From Caballeronia sp. SBC1 (GTDB lineage Bacteria; Pseudomonadota; Gammaproteobacteria; Burkholderiales; Burkholderiaceae): a stretch of 64,000 nucleotides of DNA. The DNA lies in assembly GCF_011493005.1 (NCBI RefSeq), contig NZ_CP049157.1:434001-498000 (forward strand). The letters run 5' to 3'. Positions 56,495 to 64,000 of this stretch are shown here, piece after piece; position 1 is the first letter of the stretch; each line of letters begins with the position of its first letter. The translations under genes and the position numbers were made by a program. The notes below the pieces were generated by a model. The model had not been told where the DNA came from. It saw nothing but the letters and a program-made list of their open reading frames with translations, and did not search any database.

Positions 56495-56543
56495 GTGGAA
56501 ATTATTTCCACACATATTGCATCCAAGCGTAACGCTACGTCAA
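56495..56543 (-). promoter_or_regulatory. promoter with IclR-type operator, site 5
   Basis: On the minus strand TTGACG (56538-56543) and CAATAT (56514-56519) are 18 bases apart. The operator GTGGAAATTATTTCCAC (56495-56511), a perfect 8+1+8 palindrome, begins two bases after the -10 box. The same architecture as at site 3 points to repression of hyuAB by an IclR protein. Confidence 0.8.
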
Positions 56544-56798
56544 CAGTTTTTTTGGCACTCTTCGAACACCAGAGGACGAGTGAGGCGTACTGGGCGGCCC
56601 CGCGTTCATATGGTCAGCGACGACAGATGCCTTTCCGTGTGGTCGGGTTTTTTTTTCGCCAAGGTCGACGACACATCTGAGCAATAACGCAGGCAGATTG
56701 ATGCGCTCAAGAGCCAAAGCTTGCCTGCATGCTCGATCGCGCGGCGCGCAGGCGTTTCCCACGACACAGCAATTCCGTTATCTGACATCTGATGAGGT

Positions 56799-56824
56799 GC
56801 CGCCCCACGGTTGCGTGGGGCGGC
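56799..56824. repeat. 11-base perfect hairpin in the hyuA-porin gap
   Basis: GCCGCCCCACG and CGTGGGGCGGC pair around the four-base loop GTTG. There is no T-run on either side and no recognised gene in 56550-56930. It lies in the central spacer between the two mirrored hydantoinase promoters, where it may simply separate them. Confidence 0.45.
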
Positions 56825-56936
56825 GGTCCGCCAAACTCGAACTGGTCGTAGCCCGTGGTGCGCTTCGGACGGGGAACGCCACACAAGACACGCAGCAAGA
56901 AGATCCCGGTTTCCACGCAGCCTCTTTTTGAAACTC

Positions 56937-56983
56937 TTGACACGGCGTTACGCCTCGATCACCATAATTGGAAATAATTTCCA
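56937..56983 (+). promoter_or_regulatory. mirrored promoter with IclR-type operator, site 6
   Basis: TTGACA (56937-56942), then CATAAT (56963-56968), then the perfect palindrome TGGAAATAATTTCCA (56969-56983). The stretch between TTGACA and the operator matches the site 5 promoter read on the other strand (shared GCGTTACGC). It faces the hyuA stub, not a full gene; the next intact gene is the porin 570 bases on. Confidence 0.65.
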
Positions 56984-57057
56984 TTTTTACCAGAAAAAAT
57001 TTGGCGAGCGAATTCCTTAAGTGGGTAGCGGGTAGACCTTCAACTTTCGAGTCGAAC

Positions 57058-57132
57058 TTGAGCGATCGAATAGGAGTTGTTGTTGGCGGCACCCAATACG
57101 ACGCAAGGGAACCGGAGTCGCTCCTGGCGTAG
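57058..57132 (+). pseudogene. hyuA 5' stub (mirrored copy)
   Basis: SDRIGVVVGGTQYDA in this frame corresponds to SYRIGVDVGGTFTDFA at the start of the intact hyuA. The ATG has become TTG, the key Asp of the phosphate motif is Val, and the frame ends at TAG after 24 codons. The bases in front (GACCTTCAACTTTCGAGTCG) also match the intact gene's leader. It is a decayed, truncated duplicate. Confidence 0.7.
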
Positions 57133-57177
57133 CTGCGTGATTGAACGCTTCGTGGTTGTCGTTTTTCAACGATGGCA

Positions 57178-57252
57178 ATTTGTAGTCCTATGTAAGTAGA
57201 CCTTCGATACGCTTCGAATCGGACTGGTCTGCACTGGAATGTCGATGAAAGT
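57178..57252 (+). repeat. mirrored copy of the aldolase upstream region
   Basis: ATTTGTAGTCCTAT (57178-57191), ATACGCTTCGAAT (57207-57219) and GAAAGTT near 57246 repeat, on the other strand and in the same relative order, the upstream region of the HpcH aldolase gene. A 13-base deletion separates the two versions. The intervening hyuAB genes are missing from this arm. Confidence 0.6.
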
Positions 57253-57549
57253 TTTGGCCCGTATTCAACGGATGGCTAAGGAGCGAGGCAATGGATCGGT
57301 CGTCGTGCGCGGGAGCAGGCGGCAGCACGTCATCCGATAGCCGAAATGAAATGCCGCACAGCTGGTTCGGCTGAGGATTCCTGGCCGGCGGATTTAGAAC
57401 CGGCACCGGCTGGGCGGTTGCGGGCGGGTGGCTGGGTCAGGAAGCGGGTTGTTCGGGAAACAACATGCACGGTTTCTCGCGAATGGGCATTAAGCACGGA
57501 CAGTTTCACTACGTTGCAGAAAGTAAATAACCCACACGGAGGTCTTTCA

Positions 57550-58728
57550 ATGAAAAAATCGCTTACCGCTATGGCCGCTCTGAGCACGTTGGCTGGCGCT
57601 GCCCACGCTCAGAGCAGTGTCACCTTGTATGGTCTTATCGACGAAGGTCCGACCTACGTCAGCAACGCCGGCGGCCATAGCCAGGTGATGCTGCAGTCGG
57701 GCCTTCTGAATGCTAGCCGCTGGGGCATGACGGGCGCCGAAGATCTGGGTGGTGGCCTGAAAGCGATCTTCACGTTGGAAAACGGCTACAACGTGAACAC
57801 GGGAGCGTTGGGCAATGGTGGCCTCGAATTTGGCCGTAAGGCGATCGTCGGCCTGTCCGGCAACTTCGGTACCGTTACGGTCGGGCGCCAATTCAACTTC
57901 ACACCGGTCAGCCCGCTGACGGCCAACACCGATTGGGCCGGCGGCAATTTTTCCCGTGCAGGCGACGTTGACAACCTGAACAACAACTATGGCTACAGCA
58001 ATTCGATCAAGTATGACAGCCTGACCTACAGTGGCTTCAAGTTCGGCGGCATCTACAGCTTAGGCGGCGTTGCAGGCAACTTCTCGCGCAACCAGATCTG
58101 GTCGCTCAACACAAGCTACACGAATGGCCCGATTCAAGGAGCCGCTGAGTTCACGCACGTCAATAACCCGAACACGGCGTTATACGCCAACAACGGCGGC
58201 AACACGACCGGTACGGTGAACAATATATCGAGCAACCCGATCTATGGTGGTTACGCATCTGCTCACTCCACGAACACTTTCGCTGCGGGCGCAGCCTATA
58301 CGTTAGGCGCGGCTACGCTCGGCGCGGTGTACAGCCACGTGAGTTTCAAGGACGTGGGCGACGCGACGTCTGCCCCGGTTACCGCGAGCACGACCTCGAG
58401 TACCTCGCCGAAGTTCGACAGTGGCGAAGTCAGCGTCAAGTATATGGTGACCCCGTCCCTGCAACTGGCTACCGCATACGATTACACGCAGGGTAGCTCG
58501 AATGTATTCAGCGGCGTCAGCCAACCCGCGGCAAAGTACAACATGTTCACGATCGGGGCTGACTACTACCTCTCCAAACGCACCGATATCTATGCCACCG
58601 CCGTTTATGAAAAGGCAAGCGGGGTTGATTCAACGGGCAAACAGGCCGTCGCATACCTCATTGGCACTACCGCGTCGAGTACGGATCGCCAATTGGCGCT
58701 GCACATTGCTATCCGTCACAAGTTCTAA
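57550..58728 (+). CDS. general porin (OmpC-like, beta-proteobacterial)
   Basis: A 392-residue outer-membrane porin. The signal peptide (MKKSLTAMAALSTLAGAAHA) is followed by QSSVTLYGLIDEGPTY; GRKAIVGLSGNFGTVTVGRQ is the L3-proximal region; the chain ends IAIRHKF with C-terminal Phe. The chosen ATG is eight bases after GGAGG; a longer frame upstream is not porin-like. It is distinct from the porin at 21-22 kb. It lies downstream of the mirrored regulatory debris, so its control may derive partly from it. Confidence 0.92.
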   Translation: MKKSLTAMAALSTLAGAAHAQSSVTLYGLIDEGPTYVSNAGGHSQVMLQSGLLNASRWGMTGAEDLGGGLKAIFTLENGYNVNTGALGNGGLEFGRKAIVGLSGNFGTVTVGRQFNFTPVSPLTANTDWAGGNFSRAGDVDNLNNNYGYSNSIKYDSLTYSGFKFGGIYSLGGVAGNFSRNQIWSLNTSYTNGPIQGAAEFTHVNNPNTALYANNGGNTTGTVNNISSNPIYGGYASAHSTNTFAAGAAYTLGAATLGAVYSHVSFKDVGDATSAPVTASTTSSTSPKFDSGEVSVKYMVTPSLQLATAYDYTQGSSNVFSGVSQPAAKYNMFTIGADYYLSKRTDIYATAVYEKASGVDSTGKQAVAYLIGTTASSTDRQLALHIAIRHKF

Positions 58729-58910
58729 TTTATCGTGTTACACATTCATGATTAGCTTAGAGCAGAACGGACACCGTTGAAGGCGTCGAGCAATGTAAGC
58801 TGCAATGCGAGCTGCAGGCGTGGATGAAAGCAGGCGGATGTCGCTGCGCGATTGCGGAGCCACGAAGAACGTCATCCGCAGCCAAGGCAAAGCGGCTGCG
58901 GATCGCACCG

Positions 58911-58955
58911 CACCCCGAAAAGTTGGATATCGATACAACCTTTTGGGGTGTTTTT
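58911..58955 (+). terminator. probable intrinsic terminator downstream of porin
   Basis: CACCCCGAAAAGTTG and CAACCTTTTGGGGTG pair with one bulge on each side around a 10-base loop, followed by TTTTT. It is about 180 bases after the porin stop. A second inverted repeat (ATCCGCAGCC/GGCTGCGGAT, 58874-58903) lies just before it. Confidence 0.55.
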
Positions 58956-59033
58956 ATGGCGAAGTACTGTGAGCGTACTGTCACGTTGTTAAAGGTCGCA
59001 CAAGCGAATATGTATAACGTTAGCATTCCTTAT

Positions 59034-59345
59034 TTATGCCACAAGGCGATCCAGCATTGCATTGCCGGTCACCACCTCCCACGCTCCAAAGGCATACGTG
59101 CGCGCCCGCCGCTTCTCTTGCGTGCTCGCGTTGTGGCAGTGCAAAAACAGATTTCCTCCCTGATCGTGGACTGACGTGAATCGCTGCAGGTGGCGCGGTG
59201 ATTTGAAGCGGCGCATCGCCTTCTCGCGCACCCGCGTTGGCTGATGCGAGTTCTCCGCCCGGTTGTTCAATCCCTTATGCTGGCGGCGCTCAACGTTCAT
59301 CCCCAAGTCTCTAATCGTCGCAGCGTAGCTCCTGAGTTCATGCAC
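59034..59345 (-). pseudogene. IS6-type transposase, C-terminal remnant
   Basis: About 100 codons match the end of IS6-family DDE transposases: ELRSYAATIRDLG, then EHRQHKGLNNRAENSHQPT-like sequence (here ERRQHKGLNNRAENSHQPTR), then MRRFKSPRHLQRFTSVHD. The N-terminal two thirds, including the first two catalytic Asp, and terminal repeats are absent. It shows past transposition at the junction between the porin and the cupin operon. Confidence 0.8.
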
Positions 59346-59462
59346 TAGCAGGCAAGCGGACCTGCGCTATCGGGCAAGCGTTGCATGGTCTCTCGGCGAT
59401 ATCGTTGTCTCACCCCGCCAAACCTGCCGACCCCTTTGGGGAGCGGGAATATCAAGGAGACG

Positions 59463-59903
59463 ATGATGGAAATCAAGCCGAAGGTCTGTGAAGAAGCTGT
59501 TCAACTGAACGATATCCCCTGGAAGGCGTTCCCTGATGCGCTCTCCCATGGCGGCATCCGCTGGAAGATGCTGCACGCCTCGCCCGAGATGGGCGCCTGG
59601 ACGGCGATTTTCGACTGCCCGGCAGGCTCCTCCTTTAATGCTCACTTCCACGTCGGCCCCGGCGAATATCTTCTGACAAAAGGCCGCATGGATGTCCGCG
59701 GTGGTGCCGAGCACGGCGGTGACACCGTCGTCGCTCCCGCATACGGCTACGAATCCGCGAACGCGCGGCACGACAAGACGTATTTCCCCGTCGACAGCGA
59801 GTTCTACATGACGTTCCTCGGCCCGCTGTCATTCATCAAGGAAGACGGCACGCCGATCGTCGTCGTGACGTGGGACGAAGCGCAGCGCGCCTACGCGGCC
59901 TAA
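59463..59903 (+). CDS. cupin protein (acetylacetone-dioxygenase-like)
   Basis: A 146-residue single-domain cupin. FNAHFHVGPGEYLLTKG carries the metal histidines and glutamate of the first cupin motif. It resembles the small cupins related to Dke1 and 2,4-dihydroxyacetophenone dioxygenase, which cleave beta-diketone or hydroxyketone C-C bonds with Fe(II). Two adjacent ATGs follow AAGGAGA; the first is taken. It begins a three-gene plus-strand run with an NTF2-like and a glyoxalase-like gene. Confidence 0.8.
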   Translation: MMEIKPKVCEEAVQLNDIPWKAFPDALSHGGIRWKMLHASPEMGAWTAIFDCPAGSSFNAHFHVGPGEYLLTKGRMDVRGGAEHGGDTVVAPAYGYESANARHDKTYFPVDSEFYMTFLGPLSFIKEDGTPIVVVTWDEAQRAYAA

Positions 59904-59994
59904 GCACGCACTAAGCCTGCACTAAGCGGCTCTGAGCCGCATGGCCGCCTCAACCTGTTCGCGGGATCTGCAACCGCTTTTGGAGACATTGAAC

Positions 59995-60351
59995 ATGACC
60001 CATGCTTCAGCACAGATCGATGGCACCACCCAGCAGGTGTTCGACCATCATCTCGGCGCGTTCGCTCAAGGTCTGGACGAGCTTCTGAAAGACTACGACG
60101 ACCGCTCGACGATCATCACGCCGGACAAGACCTATAGTGGCAGCACGGAGATCCGCGCCTTCTTCAAGGCGTTCCTCGAAAAGGCTGATCCCGGATTCTG
60201 GCCAGCATTCAAGATCACGAGCAGTTGCACGATGGGTGAAGTCGCCTATCTGGCATGGGAAGCGAAGCCCTGGGTGACGCTTGCCACCGATACGCTGGTC
60301 GTCAAGGATGGAAAGATCGCAGTCCAGACCTTCACGCCCTTCCCAGGCTAA
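59995..60351 (+). CDS. SnoaL/NTF2-like protein
   Basis: A 118-residue cone-fold protein (FDHHLGAFAQGLDELLKDY, then a beta sheet ending WVTLATDTLVVKDGKIAVQTF), the layout of SnoaL-like isomerase or hydrolase domains. The ATG is nine bases after TGGAGAC; an upstream in-frame ATG lacks support. Function unknown; it may bind or isomerise the ketone handled by the cupin protein. Confidence 0.78.
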   Translation: MTHASAQIDGTTQQVFDHHLGAFAQGLDELLKDYDDRSTIITPDKTYSGSTEIRAFFKAFLEKADPGFWPAFKITSSCTMGEVAYLAWEAKPWVTLATDTLVVKDGKIAVQTFTPFPG

Positions 60352-60487
60352 GCGCCACTCGCGCCAGCCAGCGGGAACCGTTTGGACAGGTTCGGCGGTA
60401 GCGAAACGCTTTAGCGGCTCTCCGTGCAAACGGTAACAGCCGACGTGGATCCGTCCATGTCGGCATCCGCATATTCCGGAAGAAAAA

Positions 60488-60883
60488 TTGGCCAAGATCA
60501 TTCACTCCATGATCCGTGTTCACGACCTTGGCCGGTCGTTGCAGTTCTACAAGGATGCGCTCGGACTCTCGACCAGCCACCGCCTGGACTTCCCCGACTT
60601 CTCGCTCGTGTATCTGCGTAACGAGGAGAACGACTTCGAGATCGAGCTCACCTGGAACAAAGGGCGCGAGCCCGCCTACACGCATGGCGATGGCTACGGA
60701 CACGTCGCGGTCGCCGTAGCAGACCTCGAATCTGAGCACGAGCGGATGGCGGAACTGGGCATCAATCCGACCGCGGTGAAGGAATTCAAACGTGGCGACG
60801 AGATGCTCGCGCGCTTTTTCTTCATGCAGGACCCCGACGGCTACAAGATCGAGGTACTGGAGCGCTCAGGGCACTACGTGTGA
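60488..60883 (+). CDS. glyoxalase I-like VOC protein
   Basis: A 131-residue protein resembling lactoylglutathione lyase: HSMIRVHDLGRSLQFYKDALG, then ENDFEIELTWNKG, then GYGHVAVAVADLE and FFMQDPDGYKIEVLER, with the expected metal residues (His, Glu, His, Glu). The start is TTG, six bases after GGAAG; no ATG fits. Glyoxalases detoxify methylglyoxal, a known product of acetylacetone cleavage by Dke1, so its place after the Dke1-like cupin is telling (inference). Confidence 0.85.
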   Translation: MAKIIHSMIRVHDLGRSLQFYKDALGLSTSHRLDFPDFSLVYLRNEENDFEIELTWNKGREPAYTHGDGYGHVAVAVADLESEHERMAELGINPTAVKEFKRGDEMLARFFFMQDPDGYKIEVLERSGHYV

Positions 60884-60927
60884 TGCGGTGGTGGCGGAAT
60901 AACGCGCGCCACCACCGCTTGTCAGAG

Positions 60928-61944
60928 TCAGACAATGTCCGCGTCCGAGCCCGAAGTGCCACTCGGTGCGGCGCGGCGCACGTCGCCGGGCGAGGCGCCA
61001 TACCGCTGCCGGAAGGTCCGGCAAAAATGGCTTATCGAATTGAAGCCCCAGCGGAATGCGATCTCGGAAATTTGCAGGCGCTGGAAGGCGGGATCAATCA
61101 GCGCCTCTTTGCATACGTGCAGACGACTGTCCAGGATGAATCCTGAGACGGTCATATCGCTGCGCTGGAACAGCATATGCAGGTAACGCAGCGAGATGTT
61201 GTTCGCCTCTGCGATGCGTGTCGGATTCAGATCTTCCTCATGAAGGTGCCGCAGGATGAAGTCCTTCACGCGCCGCAGCATTGCTGCACTCGCATCGAAC
61301 GTCGCCGAAGGCTGCTGGCCCGAGAGGGCAATGCCAAGAAGTTCAAGCGTGGACCGGCTCACAGAAGCCTGTACGGTCTGGTCAAGGCTCTCGATCTGGT
61401 TAGACAATGCCAGCAGGTGGACCGCCAGCAGCGACCCGACGCCAGTATGGCTTTCTATCTTGCCGCCCGATGGCGGCTGCTTTCGCTCCGGCAAACGCTC
61501 CCGCATCACGGACCAGGGGATCATCAGCGTCACCTTGTGCAGCCGCTCAAGCACTTCGAACTGCACCTCCTGATCGGTCGTCCATACAACGAGGTCGCCC
61601 GATGTCACCTCCACCCCAGAATCGCCAATCCTGAAGCGCTCACGGCCGCCCGTGGTCAGTTGGACACCCACATACAGCTCATCGTCATGCCGTACCTGAG
61701 CGCGTTTCCGTTGTCCGACGCAAGGGTCACATATCGTCTCAACAATCCCGGCGCCGGCGAAGTCGTGTTGCTTCACACTCGCATAGAACGTCGCAGGCAA
61801 CCGTTGCGGAACCTGCCACTCCCTGTAGCTGTGACTCAGCACATCCTGCCAGGCGTCTGTGCGATCGTTCGTGGGAATCTCGTCGATCGACCATTCAGTG
61901 AAAGCGTTTTGCAAGTCCGTCTCCAATCTCGGCGCCTCTTCCAT
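60928..61944 (-). CDS. AraC-family activator
   Basis: A 338-residue regulator. The N-terminal part is the AraC-binding-like domain found in FeaR/NphR-type activators (GGRERFRIGDSG, then TSGDLVVWTTDQEVQFE). The C-terminal 100 residues hold two helix-turn-helices (PTRIAEANNISLRYLHMLF; ISEIAFRWGFNSISHFCRTFR). It is convergent with the glyoxalase gene and divergent from the tautomerase gene, so the cupin operon or the tautomerase/MaoC genes are candidate targets. Confidence 0.88.
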   Translation of the reverse strand: MEEAPRLETDLQNAFTEWSIDEIPTNDRTDAWQDVLSHSYREWQVPQRLPATFYASVKQHDFAGAGIVETICDPCVGQRKRAQVRHDDELYVGVQLTTGGRERFRIGDSGVEVTSGDLVVWTTDQEVQFEVLERLHKVTLMIPWSVMRERLPERKQPPSGGKIESHTGVGSLLAVHLLALSNQIESLDQTVQASVSRSTLELLGIALSGQQPSATFDASAAMLRRVKDFILRHLHEEDLNPTRIAEANNISLRYLHMLFQRSDMTVSGFILDSRLHVCKEALIDPAFQRLQISEIAFRWGFNSISHFCRTFRQRYGASPGDVRRAAPSGTSGSDADIV

Positions 61945-62443
61945 TGGAGACGCTCACGCCATTTTTCGAAGGTACACCCAACGACCCGGCCCTGCGAGGG
62001 ATGCTCCCCCCATCCGCCCAGGTTTGCTGCATCGCACACCTGCCAGACCTGGGCGCATCAGCAGTACTACTGCAATACCTGAGCGACTGTGCTATCCCCA
62101 TTATGGTTCTCGTTGCCATCCCACCCTTGCTCCATAGCGCAAAAGGAGTTGACCTTACGCGCACTGGCATTTCGCAACTTCGGGATGCGTGCTAGCCACA
62201 GCGAGCCCCGCCCTCTCCCGCTCTTTGGCGAAGACAGCGAGTGCGCTATACGGCAATTCTCCGTGCACGGAAATGCAAACTGCACTCCGCCCCGACTGTT
62301 ACCTTAAATCCATTGGTCCGCGCGGGTTCCCTACTAGCAACCCGGAGGGCCGAAGCTCTCCCTGGGAGAAGTGAGATGTGGCACCTGCCCAGGCGCGAGG
62401 CTATCTCTGACGCATCCGTCCTTTAATATCAGGAGTACTGGTT
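61945..62443. other. divergent intergenic region, no gene recognised
   Basis: About 500 bases between the AraC gene and the tautomerase gene. It should contain both promoters. Short open frames have no family resemblance. CAGGAG at 62429-62434 serves the tautomerase gene. Confidence 0.45.
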
Positions 62444-62947
62444 ATGCCACTTATGGATGTTACCTTTGCGCAAGGTTCACTGAGCTCAGAGGCCCAAAGC
62501 AGGCTCTCGGCGAAGCTGTGGTCCATCGCGCTTCGTTGGGAAGGCATCGAAGTTAACGAGACATCTGCGTCCGTCGCCTGGGTCTACCTTGACGAGCGCC
62601 CCCAACATCACATCACCGTCGCCGGAAAGTCTCCCAGGCAGAACATTTATCGCGTCAATGTGCGGGTCATGGCTGGGTTCATGGATCAAACGCGGATCGA
62701 CGGTCTCGCCCGCGAGCTGACCGACTCAATCCTTGAAGTCGACGGAACGAAGGGCGACGGGAGCGGCCCACGAGTATTTTGTATTATCGAGGAGATCCCT
62801 AGCGGTACCTGGAGTATCGACGGGCAGACCTGGACCACCGCGTTCACTGCACGGACATTGCAGCTCGATAGCGAACGCATCGACGCCATGGAAAGCGCCG
62901 TGGCCGCCCGCCCCCGCATTGATGTTCCCTATAGCGCGAAGAATTAA
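62444..62947 (+). CDS. tautomerase-superfamily protein
   Basis: A 167-residue protein that starts Met-Pro, so removal of Met exposes the catalytic N-terminal proline of the 4-oxalocrotonate tautomerase/MIF superfamily. PLMDVTFAQGSLSSEAQSRL is the first beta-alpha unit and EIPSGTWSIDGQTWT resembles the second-unit region of longer tautomerases. It may isomerise an enol intermediate in the pathway of its neighbours; substrate unknown. Confidence 0.75.
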   Translation: MPLMDVTFAQGSLSSEAQSRLSAKLWSIALRWEGIEVNETSASVAWVYLDERPQHHITVAGKSPRQNIYRVNVRVMAGFMDQTRIDGLARELTDSILEVDGTKGDGSGPRVFCIIEEIPSGTWSIDGQTWTTAFTARTLQLDSERIDAMESAVAARPRIDVPYSAKN

Positions 62948-62966
62948 ATCCTTAAGGAGGTTACGA

Positions 62967-62999
62967 ATGGCTCGATCAAAGGGGTGCTCGTCCACCTGA
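62967..62999 (+). CDS. 10-residue open frame with ideal ribosome site
   Basis: AAGGAGG is seven bases before an ATG that encodes MARSKGCSST and stops. The position, right after the tautomerase gene, is where an operon gene would start. It is either the stub of a frameshifted or deleted gene or a tiny coupled frame. The 127 bases after it contain no continuation that I recognise. Confidence 0.3.
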   Translation: MARSKGCSST

Positions 63000-63126
63000 A
63001 ATAATGGATCCATCCGCACTCTCTTCCGCCTCTCAGAGATATTTCCTAAAGTAGTAGCAATGCCCGCGGGACAGCGAACAAAATCAGCCGGCCGGCCCGC
63101 CATTTCCAGCTTCAAAGGACAAGGCC

Positions 63127-63579
63127 ATGAGTCAGGAAACGCTCTATTTCGACGACCTCAAGGTCGGCGACACTTTCACCACCGGTTCGTATGAAGTCAG
63201 CGCTGCCGATATAAAAAGGTTCGCCGCGGAGTTCGATCCGCAGCCGTTCCACCTCAACGATGAAGCCGCGCGCGACACAATGTTCGGCGGCCTCGCCGCG
63301 AGCGGCTGGCATACCGCGGCGATCACAATGCGTCTGCTCGTCTCCGATGGCCCGAAGCTGGCCAATGGCGTGCTCGGCGCCGGCGCCGAGATCGAATGGA
63401 AGATGCCGACGCGCCCCGGCGACGCACTGCAAGTCGAGAGCGAAGTCGCGGAGCTGATCCCGTCTCGCTCGCGCACCGATCGCGGAATGCTGGTGTTGCG
63501 CTCCAGAACGATCAATCAGCATGGCGAAGTCGTGCAGAACCTGAGCGCAAAGCTGATCGTCGCGCGCCGGCCCGCGTAG
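63127..63579 (+). CDS. MaoC-family dehydratase
   Basis: A 150-residue single-hotdog (R)-specific hydratase-like protein. FAAEFDPQPFHLNDEAAR contains the Asp and His of the MaoC active site; FGGLAASGWHTAAI is the following helix. Unlike the two-subunit enzyme at 40-41 kb this one carries the complete motif and may act as a homodimer. It follows the tautomerase gene and precedes an alpha/beta hydrolase gene. Confidence 0.87.
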   Translation: MSQETLYFDDLKVGDTFTTGSYEVSAADIKRFAAEFDPQPFHLNDEAARDTMFGGLAASGWHTAAITMRLLVSDGPKLANGVLGAGAEIEWKMPTRPGDALQVESEVAELIPSRSRTDRGMLVLRSRTINQHGEVVQNLSAKLIVARRPA

Positions 63580-63659
63580 CACCGAACACCCAAACCATTT
63601 GCCGCTGCGTCCTGCAAGAGCAGTTCGGCGCACGCCTCTTCTATCGCGGCGCGTGACTC

Positions 63660-63687
63660 GTGCGCCCATGCAAGTGCGCCCATGCAA
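63660..63687. repeat. 14-base tandem duplication
   Basis: GTGCGCCCATGCAA occurs twice in direct succession just before the ribosome site of the hydrolase gene. Probably a slippage or repair scar. Confidence 0.7.
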
Positions 63688-63703
63688 AATCCAGGAGATT
63701 GAA

Positions 63704-64000
63704 ATGATAAAACGTACCGACGTGGAATTCGAAGCGGACGGCGGCGTCAAGCTGCGCGGCTGGCTCTTCGTTCCGCCCGGCGAAGGACGGCGACCCGCGA
63801 TCACCATGGCGCACGGCTACGCCGGCGTGAAGGAGCACGCGCTCGAACCGTTCGCGCGCGCGTTCGCCGAAGCTGGCTTCGTCGTGCTGCTGCACGACCA
63901 TCGGGGCTTCGGCGCGAGCGAAGGCACGCCGCGCTACGACATCGATCCGTGGCGTCAGATCGCGGACTGGCGACGCGCCATCAGCTTTCTCGAAAGTCTC
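63704..64000 (+). CDS. alpha/beta hydrolase, 3' part outside window
   Basis: The first 99 codons of a hydrolase. VKLRGWLFVPPGEG and ITMAHGYAGVKEHALEPFA give the oxyanion loop, and LHDHRGFGASEGTPR is the strand following it, as in dienelactone hydrolase-like and acetylxylan esterase-like enzymes. CAGGAGA precedes the ATG. The catalytic Ser, Asp and His lie beyond the window. Confidence 0.85.
   Translation, partial: MIKRTDVEFEADGGVKLRGWLFVPPGEGRRPAITMAHGYAGVKEHALEPFARAFAEAGFVVLLHDHRGFGASEGTPRYDIDPWRQIADWRRAISFLESL

Noticed and set aside
56799..56824. Strong hairpin as an intrinsic terminator
   Set aside because: Neither strand has a T-run after the stem and no gene ends nearby, so it is listed only as an inverted repeat.
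56550..56930. Possible small gene between the mirrored hydantoinase promoters
   Set aside because: Frames on both strands give Cys/Arg-rich translations without start signals or family resemblance.

Overview
The window looks like a chromosome or megaplasmid segment of a Burkholderiaceae bacterium (Burkholderia, Paraburkholderia or Caballeronia type). The support is high GC coding sequence, two porins of the beta-proteobacterial OmpC-like kind, a DUF4148 lipoprotein, and many catabolic operons with MarR, GntR, IclR and AraC regulators. No rRNA, tRNA, CRISPR array or phage module was seen. It reads as accessory catabolic DNA: it begins in an IS5-type transposase, carries a broken IS6-type transposase near 59 kb, and holds several decayed gene copies.

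Layout. 0-12.4 kb: transposase end, small hypotheticals (one AT-richer pair), a MmyB-type regulator, a DyP peroxidase, an MFS carrier next to an orphan PstS, a His-rich small protein, and a TetR regulator divergent from a metallo-beta-lactamase-fold hydrolase. 12.5-20.9 kb: an eight-gene, tightly overlapping minus-strand operon for aerobic 2-aminobenzoate (anthranilate) breakdown through the CoA thioester, with its own MarR regulator, a RidA protein and a near-consensus promoter. 21.2-27.3 kb: a hexonate-type unit (GntR, gluconate-5-dehydrogenase-like SDR, MFS, ManD-type dehydratase) followed by a porin. 28-38.7 kb: a large imperfect palindrome holding two head-to-head copies of a polyamine-type ABC transporter, with an IclR regulator at each outer end. 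The left copy has lost the second permease and the right copy has lost the binding protein. 38.9-45.6 kb: SDR, a two-subunit MaoC/FAS1-like hydratase, acyl-CoA ligase, FAH hydrolase and aldehyde dehydrogenase. 46.2-56.4 kb (minus): hydantoinase/oxoprolinase pair, HpcH aldolase, ThDP enzyme, DenD-like dehydrogenase, IlvD/Edd dehydratase and a ChrB C-terminal-domain protein. 57.5-64 kb: porin, IS6 remnant, cupin/NTF2/glyoxalase operon, AraC regulator, tautomerase, MaoC protein and the start of an alpha/beta hydrolase.

The main find is a shared control element. Six copies of a palindrome close to TGGAAATnATTTCCA (32644, 33335, 36714, 39924, 56495, 56969) lie upstream of the ABC transporter copies, the HMG-CoA-lyase/IclR pair, the MaoC/ligase/FAH operon and the hydantoinase operon. 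This is the site known for E. coli IclR, and two IclR paralogues are encoded between the sites. The sites therefore outline one catabolic regulon spread over about 24 kb: uptake, CoA activation, hydration, C-C cleavage and ATP-dependent amide or carboxylation chemistry. Its substrate is not evident from the sequence.

A second theme is mirror duplication followed by decay. The ABC locus shows it, and so does the hydantoinase locus, where a mirrored promoter, a 25-codon hyuA stub and a mirrored aldolase promoter survive at 56.9-57.3 kb with the rest deleted.
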